From the NCBI GenBank assembly GCA_965207595.1, contig CBDBMW010000010.1, positions 62,001 through 126,000 of the forward strand: a stretch of DNA of 64,000 nucleotides. Direction: 5' to 3'. Positions 30,594-39,784 of the stretch are shown here, in pieces (positions within the stretch are counted from its first letter, which is position 1; every line of letters begins with the position of its first letter). The translations under genes were made by a program, and so were the position numbers. Below the pieces are notes generated by a model. It saw only the letters and a list, made by a program, of their open reading frames with translations, did no database searches and was not told the DNA's origin. This stretch comes from JAGWAJ01 sp026707615. GTDB taxonomy: Bacteria; Acidobacteriota; Vicinamibacteria; Vicinamibacterales; UBA8438.

Positions 30594-33500
30594 TCACGTC
30601 GCGGTGGCTCGACTGCGCTGCAGCGCCCGGTCGCACGCCCGCTGGAAACGGGCTCCGAACTGCCGCGCGGCGTCTCCCGGAACGGTGCCGAGCCGGCGGC
30701 GCTCGATCTGCAACCGCTTGATCTCCTCGATGGCGGCCCGGCGCCGCGCCCCCTCGTCCACCCGGACGCCCATCGTGTTGCTGGCGAGCTGCTCGCGCCA
30801 GCGCCGGGCGAGCATCTCCGCGGGGGACGCCTTGGCGACGGTCTCCGGCGCCTCCGGGACGAGGGCCTCGGCACGTTCGCACAGCCGCTCCAACTGCTTC
30901 AACTGCCGCGCGGGATCCAGGTCCGTATCGCGGAACGCCTCGGGCCGGGCCTCCACCAGCCTGGCCACGGCACGGCCGAAGCGCGCCGAGAGCCGGCGCC
31001 GATCGTCCGGCGGCACCTCCGGCGCCTGCCGCCAGCGGGCCTGAATCCCGCGGACCGCGGCGAGCAGCGCCGCGGGCTCCAGAGGCGGTGCGGCGGCCGG
31101 CGGCGGGGTCGCGGCCGGCGCCGGCTCCTCCTTCTCCGCGGCCTCGCCCGCGGCCGGTGGCGTCGCCCCAAGCTCCTCGACCGCCGGCTCGGCTTCCGCG
31201 GTGGACGCAGCCGAGGGCGTCGCCTCCTCCGCAGCGGCCGGCTCCGCTTCGCGAGCCTCCTCTGCCGGCTCAGCTTCCGCGGTGGACGCAGCCGAGGGCG
31301 TCACCTCCTCCGCGGCGGCCGGCTCCGCTTCGCGAGCCTCCTTCGCCGGCTCGGCTTCCGCGGTGGACGCAGCCGAGGGCGTCGCCTCCTCCGCAGCGGC
31401 CGGCTCCGCTTCGCGAGCCTCCTCTGCCGGCTCAGCTTCCGCAGTGGACGCAGCCGAGGGCGTCACCTCCTCCGCAGCGGCCGGCTCCGCTTCGCGAGCC
31501 TCCTTCGCCGGCTCGGCTTCCGCGGTGGACGCAGCCGAGGGCGTCGCCTCCTCCGCAGCGGCCGGCTCCGCTTCGCGAGCCTCCGTCGCCGGCTCGGCTT
31601 CCGCGGCGGATGCAGCCGAGGGCGTCGCCTCCTCCGCAGCGGCCGGCTCCGCTTCGCGAGCCTCCTCTACCGGCTCGACCTCCGCGGCGGACTCAGCCGA
31701 CGCCGTCTCCTCCACCGCAGCGACCGGCTCCGCTTCGCGAGCCTCCGTCGGTTCGGCTTCCGCGTCGGGCTTCACCGAAGCGGCCTTCCCGCCCGCGTCC
31801 GGCGCATCCCCACGGGCCTCCGCGGGCGGGGCGGACGCGGCCGCCGCCGGTGGAGTCGGCAGGAGCGCCTCCAGCTCGGCGCAGAGCGCTTCGCGCTCGG
31901 CGACGCGCGCCCCCGCCGCCGCGCGCTCCCCCTCGCGGGAGCGGTCGATGACCGCTTCGCACGCATCCCGGAACCGTTGCCACAGCGCTTCCGACTTCGA
32001 CCGGCGTACGGCTCCGATCGTGCGCCATTCCCGCTGCGTCCGCTTGATCTCCTCGACCGCCGCCCCCAGGTCGGCCGCATCCGCAAGGGCCTCGACGCGC
32101 GCGCAGAGGGCCTCCTTCTGCTCCAGGTTCTTGCCCCAGACCTTCTTGCGCTCGGCCAGGTCGGCCTTGCGGCGCGTGAAGAACAGGCTGCACGCTCCGT
32201 GGAAGCGCTTCCAGAGCGCACGCTGCTCCCGGCGCGGCACCGGCCCGAGCGCCTTCCACTCGGCCTGCAGGGTGGTCAGGCGCTGCGCCGTCTTGATCCA
32301 GTCGGTCGACTCGCTGAGTCGCTCGGCCTCCTCCGCCAGTGCCTCGAGAGCGTCCAGGCTGCGCGCGCGGGCCGTGCGCTGCGCCTCGAAGTACGCCTCG
32401 CAGCGCGGATAGACGACATCGTGCGCGGCCTTGAAACGACGCCAGAGATCGTCTCCTCGGTCCTTCGGGACTTCCGCCGCCTGACGCCACCGGTCGATCA
32501 GGTCGCGGAAGCTGCGCGCGAGGGCCGCCTCGTCCACCTCGGCCGGACTCTCGCCGCCGTCCGCCGAGGGCGAAACCGTCGCGCCCAGCGCCTCCATCTC
32601 CCGGCAGAGCTCCTCCTGGACGCCCAGGTTGGCCCATCGCTGCCAATCGGCGAAATCCCGGAGCTCCCGTACCCGGCCGAGCAAGGTCGTCTGCGCGTTG
32701 CGCAGGCGCCTTCCGAGCGCCGCGCGCTCCGCCCCCGCGAGCAGCGGGCCCGCTTCTTCGAGCGCCTGCCGCGTGCGACGGAGGTGGCGTTCCGCATCCG
32801 CCAACTGGAGCTTGTCGCTCGAGGCCTCCGCTTCGACCGTCGCCGCCAGCCGCTCCAGGCGCGCGAGGCGATCCCGCAGCCGGCGCTCGTCGTCAGCGTG
32901 CGCCCGGGTCTCCACGGCGCGCTTCTTCTCCTCGGCCGCCGAGCGCCGGCCCGTGGCGGCGGCGACGGCCGCCCCGACCTCCGCGTCGTCTGCCGCGCCG
33001 CTGTCTCCCAGCCTCGCGACCTCCGCCCGCCAGCGCTCGTCCACCGACGGCCAGCGGGCGCGGATGGCAGTCGCGTCAGCGGCGGATGCCAGCGCCTCGA
33101 GATCCGCCGTCAACGCCTCCAGGCGCTGGAGATGCTCGAGCCGGGCCGCCCACTCGCGGTACCGGCGCTCGCACCCGGTCGCCGCCGCCTCGAACCGCTG
33201 CGCCAGGGCCGCCACCTCGGCCGTCCGCTCGGCGGCGTCCTCCTCCCCCGCGGTCGGCGGCACCAGCGCGCTCCACTCCTCCCGCGCCGCCCGCAACGCG
33301 TCGAGAGCGAGCGGGCCGCGGCTCCGCTCCACGCGCTCGCACAACTCCCGGTACGGGGCGACCGCTGCGGCGCGGCGCGCGGCGGCCTCCCGTGCGTCGC
33401 TCGTCTCGCGGTCGAGCTCGAGCAGGCGGTCCTCCGCGGCGCGGCGGGCGGCGGCGAAGCGGGCGGCCACCTCCGCGTCGCCAGGGGTGTCGAGCGATGC

Positions 33501-34289
33501 CCAGCGCTGGACGAGCGTCTCGATCTCCCGCCGCCCGGCATCGAGATCCGTTGCCCCGGCCAGGGCCTCGGCCGCCTCGCAGAGCGCGATGGCGCTGGCC
33601 GGATCGAACGTCGGCGCCTCTTCCGGTGCGGCGCCCTCCCGTTCCGCCAGCTCCGACCGGGCCCGTCGAGCCACCACCTTGTGATTCGCCCGCCGGGCGA
33701 TGTCGGCGAGCGCTTCGGAGGGCAGCCCGCCCTCCGCCGCGGCGAGTCGATCGAAGGCGGCGAGGGCAATCGTCTTGCTTTCCGCCTTGACCACGACGCT
33801 CAGCAACTCGTCCCGGCCGTCGAGCCGCCCCAGGGCCTGCCGGGCCACCTCGGGGTGCTTCGCCCGCCGGGCCACGCCTCCGAGCAGCTTCGCGTCCGTC
33901 AGGCGGGCCACGGCGCGCTCGCTGACCGGCTCGCTCACCGCCAGACGGGCGACGGCCGCGACGTCACGGTCCTCCGGCAGGACGGCCAGCACGGCGTCGG
34001 CCCCGGATGCATCGGCCGCACCGATGAGCAGGTCGCGCGCCGTGGTGACCGCCGCCGCCCGCACGCCCGGGTCGGCCTCCTCGCCGCTTCCGAGCAGCTC
34101 GGCGATCAGCGTCGCGTCCGTCAGGCGTTCGATCGCGGCGCGTCGTACCCCGGGGGCATCGTCGTGGCGGGCGATCTCGAGCAGCAGGTCCTGCTCGGCG
34201 TTCGACAGCGCGCGCACGGCGCTCGCGCGCACGGAGGGATCGTCACTCCGCCACTCGGGCTGGGAACGGAACCTGTCGAGGAGCTTCAT
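30594..34289 (-). CDS. Large DUF349-domain protein with HEAT-like head and repeat linker
   Basis: A 1231-residue, strongly helical protein. The N-terminal third carries HEAT-like helical repeats (DDPSVRASAVRALS, DAPGVRRAAIERLTD). The middle and C-terminal parts carry several DUF349 units with the W-x-x-L/A-x-x-x-P pattern (LQAEWKALGPVPRREQRALWKRFHGA, REWRTIGAVRRSKSEALWQRF). Between them is an Ala/Glu/Pro linker made of seven 81-bp repeats. DUF349 proteins are widespread and of unknown role; no enzyme motif is visible. No signal peptide, so probably cytoplasmic. Its position next to secreted proteins looks incidental. Confidence 0.85.
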   Translation of the reverse strand: MKLLDRFRSQPEWRSDDPSVRASAVRALSNAEQDLLLEIARHDDAPGVRRAAIERLTDATLIAELLGSGEEADPGVRAAAVTTARDLLIGAADASGADAVLAVLPEDRDVAAVARLAVSEPVSERAVARLTDAKLLGGVARRAKHPEVARQALGRLDGRDELLSVVVKAESKTIALAAFDRLAAAEGGLPSEALADIARRANHKVVARRARSELAEREGAAPEEAPTFDPASAIALCEAAEALAGATDLDAGRREIETLVQRWASLDTPGDAEVAARFAAARRAAEDRLLELDRETSDAREAAARRAAAVAPYRELCERVERSRGPLALDALRAAREEWSALVPPTAGEEDAAERTAEVAALAQRFEAAATGCERRYREWAARLEHLQRLEALTADLEALASAADATAIRARWPSVDERWRAEVARLGDSGAADDAEVGAAVAAATGRRSAAEEKKRAVETRAHADDERRLRDRLARLERLAATVEAEASSDKLQLADAERHLRRTRQALEEAGPLLAGAERAALGRRLRNAQTTLLGRVRELRDFADWQRWANLGVQEELCREMEALGATVSPSADGGESPAEVDEAALARSFRDLIDRWRQAAEVPKDRGDDLWRRFKAAHDVVYPRCEAYFEAQRTARARSLDALEALAEEAERLSESTDWIKTAQRLTTLQAEWKALGPVPRREQRALWKRFHGACSLFFTRRKADLAERKKVWGKNLEQKEALCARVEALADAADLGAAVEEIKRTQREWRTIGAVRRSKSEALWQRFRDACEAVIDRSREGERAAAGARVAEREALCAELEALLPTPPAAAASAPPAEARGDAPDAGGKAASVKPDAEAEPTEAREAEPVAAVEETASAESAAEVEPVEEAREAEPAAAEEATPSAASAAEAEPATEAREAEPAAAEEATPSAASTAEAEPAKEAREAEPAAAEEVTPSAASTAEAEPAEEAREAEPAAAEEATPSAASTAEAEPAKEAREAEPAAAEEVTPSAASTAEAEPAEEAREAEPAAAEEATPSAASTAEAEPAVEELGATPPAAGEAAEKEEPAPAATPPPAAAPPLEPAALLAAVRGIQARWRQAPEVPPDDRRRLSARFGRAVARLVEARPEAFRDTDLDPARQLKQLERLCERAEALVPEAPETVAKASPAEMLARRWREQLASNTMGVRVDEGARRRAAIEEIKRLQIERRRLGTVPGDAARQFGARFQRACDRALQRSRATAT
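31190..31740 (-). repeat. Seven tandem 81-bp coding repeats
   Basis: A GTGGACGCAGCCGAGGG-type marker recurs at 31201, 31282, 31363, 31444, 31525, 31606 and (degenerate) 31687, an exact 81-base period. Each unit encodes 27 residues of the form EAREAEPAAAEE(A/V)TPSAAS. The middle units alternate between K- and E-starting versions, giving a higher-order 162-bp period, a sign of recent duplication of pairs. Confidence 0.9.
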
Positions 34290-34516
34290 GCGTTGCCGCC
34301 CCGACCTGTCTGGACAGGGCGTTTCGTATTATGCATACTCGGGACCGGATTGTGAGACTCGTTCCACTCGGCGGAAGGCGCTAGTTCTGCGCGGTCGCCG
34401 GCCCGCCGACACGTTCCCCGGGCCGGCCAGGGATTCCAGATCTTGGATCCTCGATTCTGCATATTGGATGCCAGACCCGTCGTCGCGGCCGGCACGGACC
34501 GCAGGGGGCCACTAGC

Positions 34517-35107
34517 ATGGCGTTGCGCAAACTCGTACTCATGGGGGTCGTCGCCGCGATGACGCTGGGATCAACCGGGCCGGCGGACGCACAGGACAAT
34601 CCGGTCGTCGTGCTCGAGACCAGCCTCGGCAGCATGACGATCGAGCTCTTCCGCGACCGGGCCCCCATCACCGTCGACAACTTCCTGGGGTACGTGGAGG
34701 ACGGCTTCTTCGAGGGCACGATCTTTCACCGCGTGATCCCGAACTTCATGATCCAGGGCGGGGGGCTGACCCCCACCCTGGTCGAGAAGGCGACCCGGCC
34801 GGCGATCCGGAACGAGGCGGCCAACGGCGTGACCAACGACCGCGGCACGCTCGCGATGGCCCGCACGCCGGTCGTCGACAGCGCGACCGCTCAGTTCTTC
34901 ATCAATCTCGTCGACAACCCCTTCCTCAATCACAGCGGCACCGATCCGCAGAGTTACGGGTACGCCGTCTTCGGGCGCCTCACCGAGGGGCTCGACGTGC
35001 TCGACGGCATCGGCGCCGTGCGCACCCAGCGGCAGGGACCGCACCAGGACGTGCCGGTGGAACCGGTCGTCATCACCTCCGTGACTCTGCAGGAAGGGAC
35101 GCCATGA
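34517..35107 (+). CDS. Exported cyclophilin-type peptidyl-prolyl isomerase (first copy)
   Basis: A 196-residue cyclophilin with a signal peptide (cleavage near ADAQD, residue 25). The cyclophilin core is clear: LGSMTIELFRDRAPITVDNF, FHRVIPNFMIQGG (active-site FHRVI-x-x-FMIQGG), NDRGTLAMAR, ATAQFFINLVDN and YAVFGRL. The usual Trp of mammalian cyclophilins is absent, as in other bacterial short forms. Probably periplasmic, assisting folding of exported proteins. A second copy overlaps by four bases, so the pair is coupled. AT-rich sequence just upstream (about 34460-34470) may hold its promoter. Confidence 0.93.
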   Translation: MALRKLVLMGVVAAMTLGSTGPADAQDNPVVVLETSLGSMTIELFRDRAPITVDNFLGYVEDGFFEGTIFHRVIPNFMIQGGGLTPTLVEKATRPAIRNEAANGVTNDRGTLAMARTPVVDSATAQFFINLVDNPFLNHSGTDPQSYGYAVFGRLTEGLDVLDGIGAVRTQRQGPHQDVPVEPVVITSVTLQEGTP

Positions 35108-35712
35108 GAACGACGCGATGCGCGCTGGCCGCCGGTGCCGGGGCCGCGCTCCTCCTTCTCGCCGCCGCTACTCCGCCGGCCGTCGCGCAGCAGCCGCCGC
35201 CGAATCCGGAGGTCGTCATCGAGACCTCGATGGGCGACATCACCGTCGAGCTGTTCCGCCCCGAGGCCCGGGTAACGGTCGTCAACTTCCTCACCTACGT
35301 CCTCGCGGGCTACTACGACGGCACGATCATCCACCGCGTCCTCCGCAACCAGATCATCCAGGGGGGCGGACTGAACCAGGACCACACCCCGCGCCTGGAG
35401 GGCCTGCGGGGAGGCATCCTCAACGAGGCCACGAATCGCCTGCGCAACGAGCGCGGGACGATCGCCATGGCCCGGCTCGACACCCCCAACTCCGCCCGCG
35501 CGCAGTTCTTCATCAACGTGCGCAACAACCCGTCGTTCAACCACCACGACCGGTCGCGCAACGGCTTCGGCTATGCGGTCTTCGGCCGGGTCGTCGACGG
35601 GATGGATGTCGTCGACGAGATCGCGGGCGTCCGCGTCCAGCGCGTCAACGGCATGCGGAACGTGCCGCGCGAGAACATCGTCATCCATACGATTCGCCGC
35701 CTCGAGCCGTAG
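35104..35712 (+). CDS. Exported cyclophilin-type peptidyl-prolyl isomerase (second copy)
   Basis: A 202-residue paralogue of the preceding gene, with signal peptide (cleavage near VAQQP). Core motifs: MGDITVELFRPEARVTVVNF, HRVLRNQIIQGGG, NERGTIAMARLDTPNSARAQFFINV and YAVFGRVVDGMDVVD. The active-site block reads IHRVLRNQIIQGG instead of FHRVIPNFMIQGG, so the first-shell Phe and Met residues are replaced and catalytic efficiency or substrate range may differ. The ATG overlaps the TGA of the first copy. Confidence 0.92.
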   Translation: MRTTRCALAAGAGAALLLLAAATPPAVAQQPPPNPEVVIETSMGDITVELFRPEARVTVVNFLTYVLAGYYDGTIIHRVLRNQIIQGGGLNQDHTPRLEGLRGGILNEATNRLRNERGTIAMARLDTPNSARAQFFINVRNNPSFNHHDRSRNGFGYAVFGRVVDGMDVVDEIAGVRVQRVNGMRNVPRENIVIHTIRRLEP

Positions 35713-35835
35713 CGGGCGCCAGGGAGCCGTGGCCCTTTCCCCGGGGCGCTCTGCGCGCGCTCGGATCGCCCGCTCCGCTCCACCCCGACGGACCTGCCGA
35801 CCGCCGATTCGCCGGCGGGGGCGCCACTAGCCGGC

Positions 35836-38631
35836 ATGCCGACCGCACCCCGAACGCCGGCCGGGACCGGCATCGAGGAACGGGTGCTCGCGGTCGTCGC
35901 CGAGCTGGTCGGCGAGTTGCGCGGCGAGCGCGCGCCCGCCGTCGGCCCCGGCGACTCGCTGGAAGCCGACCTGGGCATCAACAGCCTGGAACGCGTGGAG
36001 CTGCTCGTGCGGCTCGAGCGCGCGTTCGGCGTGCCCCTGGGCGAAGGCGTCCTGGCGGAGGCCGAGACGCCGTCCGACCTGGCCGCCGGTGTTGCCGCGG
36101 CCGAAGCGCCGGCGGCCGCCCCGCCCCCGCCCGGACCCGAGCGGTACGCCCCGCGCCGCGCCGGCGCCGGCTCTCCGGCCGGCGCCCGAAGCATCGTCGA
36201 CGCGCTCGCCTGGCACGTCGAGCGCGCCGGGGACCGGACGCACATCCATCTGCGCCAGGAAGACGGCAGCGAAACGCCCCTCAGCTACGCCTGGCTGTGG
36301 GACGAGGCGTCGAAGGTGGCGTCCGGCATCGCCGCGCGGGGGCTGCGCCGCGGCGACGCCGTCGCCATCATGCTGCGAACCGAGCCGCGCTTCTTCCCGA
36401 CCTTCGTCGGGACGCTGATGGCGGGGTGCGTGCCCGTGCCGCTGTACCCCCCGTTCCGCGCCGACCGGATCGTCGAGTACGCCCGGCGCCAGACCGCCAT
36501 CCTCCAGAACGCCGGCGCCCGCCTGCTCGTCACGTTCCGCGAGGTGGAGCGGCTGGCGGGCCTGCTGACCCGGCAGGTGGCATCCCTGGAATCGGTGGCC
36601 GGAGCCGACGGGCTGCCCGGCGAGCCGGGACAGCCACGAGCGGCGGCCGGCGACGACCCGGCCCTCATCCAGTACACGTCGGGAAGCACGGGTCATCCGA
36701 AGGGCGTCCTCCTGTCGCACGGGAACCTGCTCGCCAACATCCGCGCCATCGAGCGGCGTCTCGAGGTCGACTCCACCGATGTCGCCGTGAGCTGGCTCCC
36801 GCTCTACCACGACATGGGGCTGATCGGCGCCTGGCTCGGGGCGCTGTACTTCGGCGTCCCCCTGGCCCTCATGTCGCCCCTTGCGTTCCTGGCCCGTCCG
36901 GTCCGCTGGCTCCGGGCCCTCGACGCCCATCGCGGGACGCTCTCCCCGGCCCCGAACTTCGCCTTCGATCTCTGCACGACGAGGATCCCCGACCGCGACC
37001 TCGAAGGTCTGGACCTCAGCTCGGTGCGGGTGCTGCTGAACGGCTCCGAGGCCGTGTTGCCCGACACGATCCGCCGCTTCGTCGAGCGCTTCGAGCCGTA
37101 CGGACTCGACCCGACGGCCGTGCTTCCCGTGTACGGCCTCGCCGAGTGCACGGTCGGGTTGTCCACGCCGCCGCTCGGCCGGCCGCAGCGCATCGACTGG
37201 GTGCACCGGGCGACGTTCCAGTCTTCGGGGCACGCCGCACCGTCCCCCGCCGGCGATCCGCAGGCACTCGGCTTCGTCTCGTGCGGCCGGGCGCTCCCCG
37301 GTCACGAGCTCGGGGTGGTCGACGCCGACGGCACTTCCGCACCGGAACGCCGCGAAGGCCGGGTCCGATTCCGCGGTCCCTCGGCCACCCGCGGCTACTA
37401 CCGAGACCCCGGCGCGACGCGCGCCATCGCCGGCGAAGACGGCTGGCTCCAGACCGGCGACCTCGGCTACATCGCCGACGGCGAGCTCTTCCTCACGGGC
37501 CGATCGAAGGATCTGATCATCAAGGGCGGCAGCAATCTGTACCCCCATGAGGCCGAAGCCGCGGCCGGCGCCGTCCCCGGCGTCCGCGCCGGGTGCGTCG
37601 CGGCGTTCGGCGCCGCGGATCCCGAGCGCGGCACGGAACGCTTCGTGATCGTCGCCGAGACGCGGGAGACGGGACGGGACGAGCTGGCCGAACTGCGGCG
37701 CGCCGTGACCCGCAGGGTAACGGACGCGGTCGGCATCGCTCCCGACCGCGTCGTCCTCGCGCCGCCGGGCTCCGTCTCGAAGACGTCGAGCGGCAAGATC
37801 CAGCGGGCGGCGACCCGCGACGCATGGCTGCAGGGCCGCATCGGCCGGCGGCGGGCCGGCCTGGCGGCCCAGTGGCTGCGCCTCGGCGCGGATGCGGCCA
37901 GGACCCTGCTCCGAGAATGGTGCGCGCGCGCCGGCCGCCTCGCGTTCACCGTCTGGGTCGTCACGCTCGTCGCGGCCACGGCGCCGGTCGCCTGGGCGCT
38001 CGTGCGGCTCGGGCCCGGCGGCCGGCGGGTCGATCGGATCGTCGGCCGCTGGACCCGGCTCCTCATGAGGCTCGCCGGTTGCCGGGTCGAGGTGGCGGGT
38101 CGCGAGTCGACGGCAGCGGAGGGGCCCGCGGTCTTCGTCGCCAACCACGCCAGCTACCTCGACTCGCCGCTGATGATGAGCGTGCTGCCGGGCGGGGCGC
38201 GCTTCGCGGTCAAGGCGCGGTTGACCGGCTACCCGATCCTGGGAATGGTCATCCGGCACGGTGGGCACATCCCGCTTCACAAGGACGACCAGTCGCAGCG
38301 GATCGAGGGCGCCGGCGACCTGGGGGAGCCGCTGCTGCGCGGGGAACGCGTGTTCGTGTTCCCGGAGGGGACCTTCGACGAGGTGCCACGCCTGCTGCCG
38401 TTCCGCCTGGGCGCCTTCCGGGCCGCCGTCGACGCCGGTTGCCCGGTGGTGCCCGTGGCCATCCGTGGCGCCCGCCGCATCTTCCCGGCCGAGACGTGGC
38501 TGCTGCGCCCCGGACGAGTCGCGGTCACCTTCGGTCCGCCGCTCCGTCCCTCCGGAACGGGCTGGTCGGAGATCGTCCGCCTCCGTGACGAAGCGCGCGC
38601 CTTCATCGCGGAGCACTGCGGCGAGTCGTAG
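35836..38631 (+). CDS. ACP - fatty acyl-AMP ligase - PlsC acyltransferase fusion
   Basis: A 931-residue three-part enzyme. Residues 10-90 are an acyl carrier domain with the phosphopantetheine Ser at residue 50 (LGINSLERVELL). Residues 115-670 are an AMP-forming ligase close to the fatty acyl-AMP ligase type: IQYTSGSTGHPKGVLLSH, SWLPLYHDMGLIGAWLG, VYGLAECTVGLS, LQTGDLGYI and SKTSSGKIQR. After about 60 residues with a hydrophobic segment (FTVWVVTLVAATAPVAWALV) comes a PlsC-type acyltransferase (about 750-925) with NHASYLD (HX4D, His771 and Asp776) and VFPEGTFDE. It should activate a fatty acid, load it onto its own carrier and transfer it to a lipid or alcohol at the membrane. Substrates unproven. 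Confidence 0.88.
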   Translation: MPTAPRTPAGTGIEERVLAVVAELVGELRGERAPAVGPGDSLEADLGINSLERVELLVRLERAFGVPLGEGVLAEAETPSDLAAGVAAAEAPAAAPPPPGPERYAPRRAGAGSPAGARSIVDALAWHVERAGDRTHIHLRQEDGSETPLSYAWLWDEASKVASGIAARGLRRGDAVAIMLRTEPRFFPTFVGTLMAGCVPVPLYPPFRADRIVEYARRQTAILQNAGARLLVTFREVERLAGLLTRQVASLESVAGADGLPGEPGQPRAAAGDDPALIQYTSGSTGHPKGVLLSHGNLLANIRAIERRLEVDSTDVAVSWLPLYHDMGLIGAWLGALYFGVPLALMSPLAFLARPVRWLRALDAHRGTLSPAPNFAFDLCTTRIPDRDLEGLDLSSVRVLLNGSEAVLPDTIRRFVERFEPYGLDPTAVLPVYGLAECTVGLSTPPLGRPQRIDWVHRATFQSSGHAAPSPAGDPQALGFVSCGRALPGHELGVVDADGTSAPERREGRVRFRGPSATRGYYRDPGATRAIAGEDGWLQTGDLGYIADGELFLTGRSKDLIIKGGSNLYPHEAEAAAGAVPGVRAGCVAAFGAADPERGTERFVIVAETRETGRDELAELRRAVTRRVTDAVGIAPDRVVLAPPGSVSKTSSGKIQRAATRDAWLQGRIGRRRAGLAAQWLRLGADAARTLLREWCARAGRLAFTVWVVTLVAATAPVAWALVRLGPGGRRVDRIVGRWTRLLMRLAGCRVEVAGRESTAAEGPAVFVANHASYLDSPLMMSVLPGGARFAVKARLTGYPILGMVIRHGGHIPLHKDDQSQRIEGAGDLGEPLLRGERVFVFPEGTFDEVPRLLPFRLGAFRAAVDAGCPVVPVAIRGARRIFPAETWLLRPGRVAVTFGPPLRPSGTGWSEIVRLRDEARAFIAEHCGES

Positions 38632-38649
38632 AGCGCCCTTCCGGGCGCT
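38632..38649. terminator. Hairpin after the acyltransferase fusion
   Basis: AGCGCCC-TTCC-GGGCGCT, a 7-bp perfect stem with a 4-nt loop, starts immediately after the TAG stop of the fusion gene and precedes the convergent alcohol dehydrogenase stop at 38696. Only two T follow, so termination strength is uncertain. Confidence 0.5.
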
Positions 38650-38695
38650 TCGAGAGTCTGCGCGGGCAGGGAGCGCCTCGTAGCCGCCGGTCGGA

Positions 38696-39784
38696 TCAGC
38701 CCGCTCCCGGGCGCAGCACGGCGCGCCCGAGCACGCCGCCGGTGCGGAGGTCGTCGAGCGCCGCCTGCGCCTCGGCCAGCGGACGCTCGTCGATCGGCAG
38801 CGAGGGGACTCCGTTCGCGCGGACCAGCGCCATCAGCTCCGCCATCTCCGCGAGGCTGCCGACGTACGATCCCCGTACGGTGAGCTGCTTGAGGGGCAGG
38901 AGCGGCAACGAGAGCCGGAGAGCGCCCCCGAAGAGCCCGACCACGACCAGCGTGCCCCCCGGGGCGAGCGCGCCGAGCGCGAACGCGGCCGACTGCGGCG
39001 ATCCGACGAAGTCGATGGCGGCCGCGGCGCCGCCTCCGGTGCGGCGCCTAACCTGCTTCGCCGCGTCCGCTGCCCCCGCGTCCACGGTCCAGGCCGCCCC
39101 GCGCCCTCGCACCGCGTCGAGCTTGGCGGGGTCGACGTCTGCCGCCAGGATGTCGGCCGTGACCACGGACGGCGCCAGGCCCAGCGCGGCCATGCCGACT
39201 CCGCCCAGGCCGACGACGAGCAGATGCGGCACCGGGTCGCGCCGCGCCGCCACCTTCCGGAGGGCGCCGTAGGCCGTGAGCCCGGAACAGGCGCAGGTTG
39301 CGGCGCGGGCGACGGCAACCGGGCCGGCGTCGAAGAGGTACCGCGCGTGCGGCACGAGCACATGGTCGGCGAACCCTCCGGCCCGGGTGATGCCGAGCGC
39401 GCGCGGCACCGCGCAGAGGTGCTCGTCGCCGCGGTCGCACGTCGGGCACCCGCCGCATCCGATCCACGGATACACGACGCGGCGCTCGCCGACCTCCACG
39501 CCGGCAGCCCCCGGGCCGCGGGCGACGACGATGCCGGCGATCTCGTGGCCGAGGGTGAACGGCAGGTCGCGGCCCGCGGCCAGGTCGAGGCGGCGCCCGT
39601 CTCCGAGATCGAAGTAGCCGTCGGCGAGGTGCAGGTCGCTGTGGCAGACCCCGCACGCCTCGACCGCCAGCAGCACCTCGTCGCCGGCGGGCTCCGGACG
39701 CGGGCCTTCCCTGCGTTCCAGCGGCGCCCGATAGCCGACGAGCTGGTAGCTGCGCATGGAGGTGCCCGGCGTGTTCCCGCTCAT
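38696..39784 (-). CDS. Zinc-dependent alcohol dehydrogenase
   Basis: A 362-residue medium-chain dehydrogenase. Catalytic zinc ligands are in EACGVCHSDLH (Cys) and TLGHEIAGIV (His). The structural zinc loop is present as CGGCPTCDRGDEHLC, four Cys as expected. The Rossmann motif VVGLGGVGMAALG binds NAD(P). Further family marks: CACSGLTAYGAL and GGTLVVVGLFGG. The start overlaps the methyltransferase stop by four bases (ATGA), so it is the last gene of a minus-strand run with PLP enzyme, GNAT and methyltransferase. Substrate unknown. Confidence 0.9.
   Translation of the reverse strand: MSGNTPGTSMRSYQLVGYRAPLERREGPRPEPAGDEVLLAVEACGVCHSDLHLADGYFDLGDGRRLDLAAGRDLPFTLGHEIAGIVVARGPGAAGVEVGERRVVYPWIGCGGCPTCDRGDEHLCAVPRALGITRAGGFADHVLVPHARYLFDAGPVAVARAATCACSGLTAYGALRKVAARRDPVPHLLVVGLGGVGMAALGLAPSVVTADILAADVDPAKLDAVRGRGAAWTVDAGAADAAKQVRRRTGGGAAAAIDFVGSPQSAAFALGALAPGGTLVVVGLFGGALRLSLPLLPLKQLTVRGSYVGSLAEMAELMALVRANGVPSLPIDERPLAEAQAALDDLRTGGVLGRAVLRPGAG

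Noticed and set aside
31190..31740. CRISPR-like array of 81-bp units
   Set aside because: Units are contiguous with no unique spacers, and they translate as a repeated peptide.
34305..34318. Short palindrome CCTGTC-TG-GACAGG upstream of the DUF349 start
   Set aside because: It could be an operator or 5' hairpin, but no second copy or conserved context is visible, so it is not reported as a regulatory site.
30516..34355. A 1279-residue plus-strand open frame opposite DUF349
   Set aside because: It is Arg/Leu-rich without domain motifs, while the minus strand encodes repeated DUF349 units.
34440..34475. AT-richer stretch with TATT-like boxes before the first cyclophilin
   Set aside because: No pair of boxes has acceptable spacing, so it is only mentioned as a possible promoter region.
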